NCBI GenBank assembly: GCA_013375455.1
Contig: JABXJT010000042.1
Location: forward strand, 1 to 39,200
Direction of reading: 5' to 3'
Source: Candidatus Helarchaeota archaeon
GTDB lineage: Archaea > Asgardarchaeota > Lokiarchaeia > Helarchaeales > HEL-GB-A
DNA length: 39,200 nt
Part shown: positions 32,919 to 39,200 of the stretch, in pieces
Position numbering within the stretch: position 1 is the first letter of the stretch
Layout of the letters: every line of letters begins with the position of its first letter
Program-made: the position numbers and the translations under genes
The notes under the pieces: generated by a model
What the model was told of the DNA's origin: nothing
What the model saw: the letters and a program-made list of their open reading frames with translations, nothing else
Databases searched by the model: none

Positions 32919-34049
32919 TTGGCTAGAACAGAATCAACAAGACTTGCGCCCGATCTGAGTTACGATTACGTGGATTACCACGACTACCACGGGCAGAACG
33001 GCGAGGCAGTTGATATCGGCAACCTCTACCGCAAGATCTATGGGCTGGGACCAAGGTCGTCTACCCTCAGGCAGACCAGGTACCCCTACCCGGAAGCCTT
33101 CGACCCCGAGTGGATCCACGAGTACGGGACCAACGGCAAGTGCATCTGGTGGGTCGTGACCAATTCCCATAAGGGAGACAGCGTCATCGGGAGCGTGACC
33201 ATCCCGCTCGACTTCGAGCACGGGCGGGGTCTCGTCCGCGGGTTGCTGATCGACCCGGACTACCAGGGGCTCGGACTTGGGGGCTACATCTACAACAAGC
33301 TATGGTTGTTGTTGGAACAGCGGACGAAGGGCAAGATCCAGATCTTCTGGTGCGAGAACCGCACGGCCCACCCGAAATCGCAGAAAATTGCGGAGGGCAT
33401 CGGGTTCCGTCCGGTCGGCATCCTGCCGAACAAGGACGTGTTCCTCGACAAGCGGGAATCGGACCTACTGATGGCACGCTACGCCCGGAACACCCTCAAA
33501 AGTCGTCGCACGGAGCCGACACTGATCCCCGAATTACTGCACGGCACGCGCGGCATCTACCCCGTCATTCAGAAGCAGTTCCGGTTGGAGGACGCCATCC
33601 GCTCGGATATCCCCCGCGTCCGCGCCAACGGCTACGACGTCCGGGGGCAGATCGCCAACGACAAGTACGACTACCTTTACTGCACGTTTCGCACCAATGG
33701 GAGCCAGCTCAAGTGCTTGGTCAACCCGCGCATTCACTGCGCGGAGAAACTGTGGTTTACGCCTGAAATCGAGCCCACGGAGCTCGCCACGCTCCTGCGG
33801 TTCGCCCGCACCACCCTGAGCCCTGCACTCAACTACATGGAGTGCTACGTCTCCGCCTACGAGCCCGACATCCAACGGGTGTTCGCGGACAGCGGCTTCA
33901 CCGCCACCGGGTACATCCCTGGCTGGGACGTCGTGGGGCAGACCCGGGAGGACCGGATCATCTTCTCGTGGGTGAGAGAACTTCCCCCTTTGTCGGCGAT
34001 GCAGCTAACTCGGCGCGCAAGCAAAATTGCATCAATCTTTTTGAGTTGA
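32919..34049 (+). CDS. Two-domain GNAT acetyltransferase
   Basis: The start is TTG at 32919, seven bases after AGGAGG, giving MARTESTRLAPDLSYDYVDY. The N-terminal GNAT domain shows RGLLIDPDYQGLGLGGYIYN, the acetyl-CoA-binding motif A (Q-x-x-G-x-G), then FWCENRTAHPKSQKIAEGIGF (motif B). The C-terminal half repeats the fold in decayed form: ECYVSAYEPDIQRVFADSGF and GYIPGWDVVG, with no clear acetyl-CoA loop. The 376-aa length fits a tandem GNAT. The substrate is unknown. It is the last gene of the GC-rich block and is transcribed away from the membrane operon. Confidence 0.85.
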   Translation: MARTESTRLAPDLSYDYVDYHDYHGQNGEAVDIGNLYRKIYGLGPRSSTLRQTRYPYPEAFDPEWIHEYGTNGKCIWWVVTNSHKGDSVIGSVTIPLDFEHGRGLVRGLLIDPDYQGLGLGGYIYNKLWLLLEQRTKGKIQIFWCENRTAHPKSQKIAEGIGFRPVGILPNKDVFLDKRESDLLMARYARNTLKSRRTEPTLIPELLHGTRGIYPVIQKQFRLEDAIRSDIPRVRANGYDVRGQIANDKYDYLYCTFRTNGSQLKCLVNPRIHCAEKLWFTPEIEPTELATLLRFARTTLSPALNYMECYVSAYEPDIQRVFADSGFTATGYIPGWDVVGQTREDRIIFSWVRELPPLSAMQLTRRASKIASIFLS

Positions 34050-34316
34050 GGGAACGAGATGTTGGGGCGAGCGATTGACCCCATCCCGCCTCCCCCTCAA
34101 TAGTTTCCCACACTTTATTTTGAAATTATTATTTGCACGCCTTTTTTACCCCACCACACCAGCCAACAATTTTATAATAAACTACGGAACATCTCTAGCA
34201 ATTTTGCGCAAAATCTTTAAAAACATTTAAGAAAAGGGACCCCCTTAACATGATTAATCGAAATGTCTGCCATTGAGGGTATTACTGAACGCAGGTTCTG
34301 AAGATAGAGGGTTGGA

Positions 34317-37300
34317 ATGGAATTGAATGATCAAGAGGTACAGAAACGCTTAGAAGTAGAATTTCTTCAGCGAATCCCATTAAAGGAATTGGGCGAACAT
34401 CTCCTACGAATGAAAGAAACTTACGGCTATCAGGCGACTAGAGTTGTAGGTGCGCAAGCAGGTATTTTAAGTGAGGTTTTAAATGATAAGTTTAAGGACG
34501 CTACGCTTGGAGATATCGGGCAGTTCATGTCGCACTTGGCGGAGATTCTTGGATATGATGCAAGTGTAGTTATCGCCCCACATCGAAAAGCTCTCCTGAA
34601 CTATTTTAATGAAAAACTGGAGAAGGCAACATTAGGGGAAATCGGGGACTTCTTCTCTGGACTTAGCCAAATGGCTAGGTTTTGGGTTAATGAGATTTTT
34701 CAATTGCGCATCAAGGAGATCTATAGAGCTTTTGAGGAGAAGGCACCAGCATCTTCGCTAGGAGAAATAAACCGGTTTCTCGAAGGCCTGTACTATGACT
34801 TTAGTGCTTATAATGATGTGATTCAGGTTTACAGGAATTGGCTCTTCCAGACCTTTGAATCGAAGCTTCGTGATCATCCGATTGGGGAGATTGGTGCATT
34901 CTTATACTTCCTTTCTGAGAGATCTGAGACCCTTAAATACCGCCTTTTCCAAAACAGGGCGAATCTTTCGATAATATTCAGGGAAAATGGTCAGACATCC
35001 GCGATTGAAGAAGTTGGCTCGTTTTTCGCATCATTGAAAAGTATTGATCAAGAGCTGGCTTGGTTTATTTTTCAAGACCATAAAAACGCCATTTCCGAGC
35101 TTTTTTCAGAACGGTTAGAAGCCGCTTCTATCGAAAAGGTTACTGCGTTCCTCTCGGGCATTGAATATTTCTCCTACAATTGTGCTAACGCCCTCCTCCA
35201 AATTCACAGGGAGAGATTTCTTGCATCTTTGGAAAATAAACTCCAAGAGACTTCCATTTACGAGCTCGCTGCGTTCCTCGCCTGTCTCTGGCGCGCTTCC
35301 AAACAAGACGCCAAGTCATTCGCGGAAAGCCAAAGGACTGCCTTATCATCGAAATTTCAGGAGGGGATCGCAGAATCCCTGCTTAAGAGGCTTGGGAAGT
35401 ATCTATATACGCTCGCAAGGTGTTCGGACGAAGCTGCGCAACAGGTCATCCGAGTTCATGACAAGCTCCTGAAAAAAAGGTTCCAAGATTCATCATTATA
35501 CGAGATCGGAGAATTTTTATATTGGTTGGCGAGCCCCCCCTTCATACGGGGATTTATCCCAACAAGGGCGCAGGAAGGGTCCTACGTCTTCGGTGAGTTA
35601 CGTCGAGAGAGATTCCTCCGCGCCCTTGAGGGCTGCTTCGAAATACCAAAAGCAGCTCCTGTTTCCCTTCATTTTTTGCAGACTTATTATCCGTTATTGT
35701 CCGAGTTATTCCAAGAAAAAATAAGAACGTGTTCGCTCGGAGACCTTTCTCCATTTTTTTACGGGATGATGAGGATTTCCCTCAAGATCTACCTGGATTT
35801 CATGAGTCATCACGAGCTAACTTTACTAAATTTTTTTGACGAACGATTAGAGCGCTTGGCTCCAACAGAAATACATTTATTCTTCAATTTCTTCCCACCA
35901 GACGCGAGGGACGACATTTTCAAAAAATATCACGAACGATTGTGGGGGAGATTCGAAGCATACTTACCGAATTGCTCCCTTCCCGAATTTGAAGCCATGA
36001 TTTTGACCTTGCTCCTCGATTCAGAAGCAACGCCCCTCAAATTCGTACGGGGGTATAAAGACATAATCCTTGAAACCCTTGGCGAAGAACTTCACCGTTC
36101 CCCGCTCGATACGATTTCATTCACCCTCCATTCATTTGCGCTGGATCACAGGCCATTATGGCTTGAAATCGTGCAAATACTGAAAGATCCCTTGATTGAG
36201 ACGTTGCAAAATCACCTTGAGAAAACCTCACTCCAAGAAATCGGGCAGTTTCTAGGGGAATTCTGGGATTTTGATCCAAATACGCGAGAATTGACCGGAT
36301 TGGGATCTGAGATGCTTGTTTCTTGTAAAACACAGTTATCGAGCGCACTGAGCGAGAAAATTCCTTACACCTCCCTTACCGAATTGGGGCGCTTTTTACA
36401 CAACGTGGCCTGGATCTCTAACCCCATCGCCAAAGAGTTTATCAAGGCGCACATAGAGGCGATCTCGGATTTGTTTGGCGTTCGCCTGTCGTCTTCCTCT
36501 TTTCAAGAAATTGAGGACTTTCTCTCCAGTATAGGTCAAATTTCTAAAAAAACACGCAAATGGCTCGCCGAAAAGCACCACGCGGCACTGGTCGAGCAGG
36601 TGGAGCGCCGATTGCGCGGCGATGACTTCCCTTTAAAGGAAATTTGCGAAGCTTTCCGCCAATGCATCCATCTTTTTGGGTCCCGCGTTCCCAAGGTCAT
36701 TCAAAGATATCAAGATAAGTTCCTTCAAGCCATTGACCTGATTCTCGAGAAAGCGACATTAGCTGATTTCGCGACGCTCCTTAAATCCGCTCCTGGGGAC
36801 GTGGTCAAGCAAATAGTCCGCAGTCACAAGCGCACCCTGTCGCAGCTACTTTTCCGCTCCTCGCTGAAGGATATCGGTTCCTTTATTGAGATGTTCCATC
36901 TTAAAGGTTTTCCGAGGGAATTACTGGTGAAGTACGGTGATAAATTCATGGAAATTTTCGGAGAAAAAATTCGGTTCTCTTCGCTCTCTGGCATTAATTG
37001 CTTTCTCCACAACTTTTATTACCTCGATCCAGAGCGCGCAGGCGAAATTGTCGCCTCTCACGAGGATTCCCTCAGTAAAGTCTTCAGCCAGAGGATTAAA
37101 CAGTCCGATGTCTCTGAGATTAACCGCTTCCTTTCAAATTTGGTGACGTGTGCGCCACTGAGCGCGATCCATATCCTCCATGCCACCAGAGCCACTCTGA
37201 TCGAGGAGACGCAGGCAGCGCTCGAGTGGGTCGGTTTGGACTTCCTGGGGGACTTCCTGTCCACTCTCGCTCGAATCTCCGAACCCATCGCACAAGAGGT

Positions 37301-37454
37301 CTTGCAAGCGTATCACGACAGCGTCCTCGAAAAATGGCGAATCGCTTCAAAAAACGAAAAGGAGGAGTTTCGGTCCAAACTTCCTCCTACCTGGGATTTT
37401 AAATTGTTACTAAAACTTGGGAAGTATTCTAACGAGGAATTACAAAATAATTAA
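34317..37454 (+). CDS. Giant alpha-solenoid protein with about 24 repeats
   Basis: Almost the entire 1045-aa protein is made of tandem ~42-residue helical repeats. The consensus is roughly F-x-x-K-L-x-x-x-[ST]-[LI]-x-E-[IL]-[GN]-x-F-L-x-x-[LI], then a variable stretch and a helix ending in H-x-x-x-L. Clear units are NEKLEKATLGEIGDFFSGL, ESKLRDHPIGEIGAFLYFL, SEKIPYTSLTELGRFLHNV and SQRIKQSDVSEINRFLSNL. No signal peptide, membrane helix or catalytic motif is present. Such solenoids usually bind proteins as scaffolds. The repeat is not one I can name (not canonical TPR, HEAT or ARM). The ATG at 34317 follows a weak GAGGG SD. It converges on the clostripain-like gene with only 65 bp between stops. 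Confidence 0.8.
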   Translation: MELNDQEVQKRLEVEFLQRIPLKELGEHLLRMKETYGYQATRVVGAQAGILSEVLNDKFKDATLGDIGQFMSHLAEILGYDASVVIAPHRKALLNYFNEKLEKATLGEIGDFFSGLSQMARFWVNEIFQLRIKEIYRAFEEKAPASSLGEINRFLEGLYYDFSAYNDVIQVYRNWLFQTFESKLRDHPIGEIGAFLYFLSERSETLKYRLFQNRANLSIIFRENGQTSAIEEVGSFFASLKSIDQELAWFIFQDHKNAISELFSERLEAASIEKVTAFLSGIEYFSYNCANALLQIHRERFLASLENKLQETSIYELAAFLACLWRASKQDAKSFAESQRTALSSKFQEGIAESLLKRLGKYLYTLARCSDEAAQQVIRVHDKLLKKRFQDSSLYEIGEFLYWLASPPFIRGFIPTRAQEGSYVFGELRRERFLRALEGCFEIPKAAPVSLHFLQTYYPLLSELFQEKIRTCSLGDLSPFFYGMMRISLKIYLDFMSHHELTLLNFFDERLERLAPTEIHLFFNFFPPDARDDIFKKYHERLWGRFEAYLPNCSLPEFEAMILTLLLDSEATPLKFVRGYKDIILETLGEELHRSPLDTISFTLHSFALDHRPLWLEIVQILKDPLIETLQNHLEKTSLQEIGQFLGEFWDFDPNTRELTGLGSEMLVSCKTQLSSALSEKIPYTSLTELGRFLHNVAWISNPIAKEFIKAHIEAISDLFGVRLSSSSFQEIEDFLSSIGQISKKTRKWLAEKHHAALVEQVERRLRGDDFPLKEICEAFRQCIHLFGSRVPKVIQRYQDKFLQAIDLILEKATLADFATLLKSAPGDVVKQIVRSHKRTLSQLLFRSSLKDIGSFIEMFHLKGFPRELLVKYGDKFMEIFGEKIRFSSLSGINCFLHNFYYLDPERAGEIVASHEDSLSKVFSQRIKQSDVSEINRFLSNLVTCAPLSAIHILHATRATLIEETQAALEWVGLDFLGDFLSTLARISEPIAQEVLQAYHDSVLEKWRIASKNEKEEFRSKLPPTWDFKLLLKLGKYSNEELQNN

Positions 37455-37519
37455 TAAGGTTGGTTATCATGCTCGTGGGATAGAGGGAATAAAATTTTTG
37501 TATTGTTTGTTTTGAATTT

Positions 37520-38638
37520 TTATAATAAGGCACGAAACATCTCGAGCAGCTTATTATCGGAGAAAAAGTCCATATAACCGTATTTTTCGAGGCTGTCTTT
37601 AGTTAAGGGAACATTAAGACTAAGCCCCTCATAATGCGTGGAATTTGGATCGATGGGCTTTGGACTTCGTTGGAACTTGACAATCAGATCATTCTTTAAG
37701 AAATCAAGAAAAGTATCCAACGGTTGGCGTTCTATTCCAATTTGGCCCGTAATCCAGTTGAAGAAGGCGGTGACATCCGCCAATTGATCATCGAAATATT
37801 CGTGACTCCAAGGTTTATCCACCACATCCTGCAAGGCAATTTTTTCAAGATTTTCGGATATAATGGTTTCAATGAGTGGATTGAGTTTCGAGGGCAATTG
37901 AGAAATCGCAGAATTCTTAGAAAGCGTATAGCCATTGTACATTTCCGGCGCATCGGCTTCCATCATTTTTTCTGCTAAAATACGCCCAGTAATGGCTAAA
38001 TGGTCACCAAGGAATTCGAAGACTTGGGTATAGTAGCTATTCGGATAGCCCATCGGGGTTTGAGAGGAGAGGGTGAATTTAGCCGCATTTCGAAATGTAT
38101 AAAGGGCTTCAATGGTCCCCTTACAGCAGTTCTGTAAAAAGAGTAACTCGAGAGCCTGACCGATTTTTTCAGAAAACTGCATCATGACTCGGCTCATCGT
38201 TTGAATGTTCATCCACTTCCAGCTTTCCATATCGTCTTTCGCAACTTTTTCATGAGCATTCGGCTGAACGTGGGCATCTGGGCAAATTTCATCGAGATTT
38301 CCACTATGCCCGAGAATGACGATGCTCCATTTCTTTGCAGAAAAGTTCGTGGCCACCCAATCCAAATACTCTGAAAAGGCTTCCTCGCTGGCACTATCGG
38401 TAAAGTCTAGCGGCACCCCTCTTGGGTAATTCGGGAGTTTCTCTTTTGTAATTATGGTTCGATGCAGTTTCTCTTGTGCAAATAAATCGTATTCCACTAC
38501 GACTAACAGCTTCTCACTTTGAACGCCCGCACCAATCATTCTAATGATGGCTTCAAACTCATCTGACAGATTATTGTCATAGGGCATCCAATACAAAACG
38601 ATCCAATCGTATGATTTCCTTTCGGTCATGTTTATCAT
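37520..38638 (-). CDS. Clostripain-family (C11) caspase-fold peptidase
   Basis: The 372-aa protein has the C11 start pattern VLYWMPYDNNLSDEFE, then VVVEYD, the catalytic His in SIVILGHSGNLDE (~110) and the catalytic Cys in LLFLQNCCKGTIEALYTFR (~168), followed by SSQTPMGYPNSYY. C11 enzymes are caspase-related Cys proteases that usually cut after Arg or Lys and often self-activate by internal cleavage. No signal peptide is seen, so it probably acts inside the cell. Two ATGs (MINM) lie at the start without a strong SD. The active site has two adjacent Cys where many members have one after Asp. It lies 60 bp after the M23 gene on the same strand. Confidence 0.85.
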   Translation of the reverse strand: MINMTERKSYDWIVLYWMPYDNNLSDEFEAIIRMIGAGVQSEKLLVVVEYDLFAQEKLHRTIITKEKLPNYPRGVPLDFTDSASEEAFSEYLDWVATNFSAKKWSIVILGHSGNLDEICPDAHVQPNAHEKVAKDDMESWKWMNIQTMSRVMMQFSEKIGQALELLFLQNCCKGTIEALYTFRNAAKFTLSSQTPMGYPNSYYTQVFEFLGDHLAITGRILAEKMMEADAPEMYNGYTLSKNSAISQLPSKLNPLIETIISENLEKIALQDVVDKPWSHEYFDDQLADVTAFFNWITGQIGIERQPLDTFLDFLKNDLIVKFQRSPKPIDPNSTHYEGLSLNVPLTKDSLEKYGYMDFFSDNKLLEMFRALL

Positions 38639-38698
38639 ATTCTGTTATTATATTAGTTCTTTAAATATGAAATGGCATGTGATGTTGAAGCTAAAAAT

Positions 38699-39200
38699 CT
38701 ACATGCACCAGTGGGCAGTGTAGTTCACGAGGGCAAATTGGGCTGCAAAAATGCTTTGGGAAGTAGGTGTGAAAAATGTATACGGGCACAGATCCGCATT
38801 ATTGAAAGAAATCATGAAATGGATGTGCGCACCGGTTCCATGATATAATAAATTCCCTAACGTTTGATTTACTTCGACGTATTGCCCTGGATTCACGCGA
38901 ATCGCATCCGCTTGCAACTGCCCATAGGTCTCATTCAAGGCCCAGGATTCGAATGCTATCTCGATCTTCCATTGGTGATTGAGCCAGAGCCGCACGTTCG
39001 TTTGCCAATGTCCGCCTTTGTCGTTATACCAAAAATCGACAGCCTCAACATATGCCGCGTGAGGTGCCACAATGGCAGTTGTACTGTTTACCCCAAAATC
39101 TATACCATTATGGAACGTATCTAGTGTCAATTGCCCGTACCCATAAATGTAGCTATTATTGGAGAAATCGTACATTGGCAGTAGCAATGCAGGATCCTCC
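38699..39200 (-). CDS. M23/LytM-family metallopeptidase (5' end outside window)
   Basis: The frame is open to the right edge, with residues upstream of the first internal start reading PALLLPMYDF, so the N-terminus lies outside. Zinc ligands of the M23 fold are visible: HNGIDFGV (HxxxD) and GTGAHIHFMI (HxH). Between them is the typical APHAAYVEAVDFWYND and later NLLYHGTGAHIHF. M23 peptidases cut peptide cross-links in cell walls or other Gly-rich proteins; in archaea without murein they may process surface proteins. N-glycosylation-like sequons (NNS, NST, NQT, NET) suggest secretion. The gene continues into the clostripain-like gene after a 60-bp gap. Confidence 0.8.
   Translation of the reverse strand, partial: EDPALLLPMYDFSNNSYIYGYGQLTLDTFHNGIDFGVNSTTAIVAPHAAYVEAVDFWYNDKGGHWQTNVRLWLNHQWKIEIAFESWALNETYGQLQADAIRVNPGQYVEVNQTLGNLLYHGTGAHIHFMISFNNADLCPYTFFTPTSQSIFAAQFALVNYTAHWCM

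Noticed and set aside
20951..34049. Provirus with structural genes
   Set aside because: No capsid, portal, terminase or integrase motif was seen; membrane and OB-fold proteins alone do not prove a virus.

Overview
This window is archaeal chromosomal DNA. It carries a TFB, an Lrp/AsnC-type regulator, an archaeal XPB helicase with its Bax1 (DUF790) nuclease partner, RPA-like OB-fold proteins, and many SD sequences of the GGTGA/GAGGTG type. The C-terminal half of a Ras/Rab-like GTPase (NKID, ETSAK), a clostripain-like C11 peptidase and a very large helical-repeat protein fit an Asgard archaeon best, Loki-like by gene flavour. That placement is inference at moderate confidence. Base composition is visibly uneven: most of the window is AT-rich, but about 20.95-34.05 kb is clearly GC-rich (judged by eye).

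Layout. 1-5.4 kb holds the end of a UPF0284/CobT-like gene, a stand-alone asparagine-synthetase domain with a C-terminal zinc ribbon and no canonical start codon, a broken zinc-finger/DDE transposase (in-frame TAG plus a -1 shift at A AAA AAC), a gene remnant, TFB, an Lrp/AsnC regulator and two small genes. 5.6-8.4 kb is the XPB-Bax1 operon. 8.63-16.19 kb is a defence cassette: a small ORF, a 1185-aa Eco57I-type N6-adenine methyltransferase and a 1114-aa PLD-nuclease/SNF2 helicase, bounded precisely by 94-bp inverted repeats that match at 90 of 94 positions. A motif TGTCGTGAAA recurs just outside these repeats and beyond XPB-Bax1, as if marking module edges. A PD-(D/E)XK nuclease gene follows.

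17.6-20.1 kb holds three Cys-rich genes (a 53-aa zinc protein, a degenerate nucleotidyltransferase-like protein, a DUF1059-like protein) and three copies of a 105-150 bp hairpin repeat. One copy still carries the 3' end of a lost paralogue of the 53-aa gene. Next come a duplicated promoter-like unit and a chimeric GTPase that keeps G4/G5 but has no P-loop.

The GC-rich block (20.95-34.05 kb) has two orphan genes on the + strand, a SAM methyltransferase on the - strand, and a tightly coupled eight-gene - strand operon. In order of transcription the operon encodes an 804-aa surface protein, a 4-TM protein, a 2-TM protein, an 879-aa membrane-anchored NYN/PIN-type RNase, a single-OB protein, a winged-helix regulator, a two-OB RPA-like protein and a 46-aa basic peptide found by reading the frame by hand. 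Its overlapping stop/start codons suggest one functional unit, and this is the best candidate in the window for an undescribed system. A 1.1-kb regulatory gap separates it from a two-domain GNAT gene on the + strand.

The last part is AT-richer again: a 1045-aa solenoid of about 24 repeats of roughly 42 residues, a convergent clostripain-like peptidase, and an M23 metallopeptidase running off the right edge. No tRNA, rRNA, convincing CRISPR array, integrase or capsid gene was seen.
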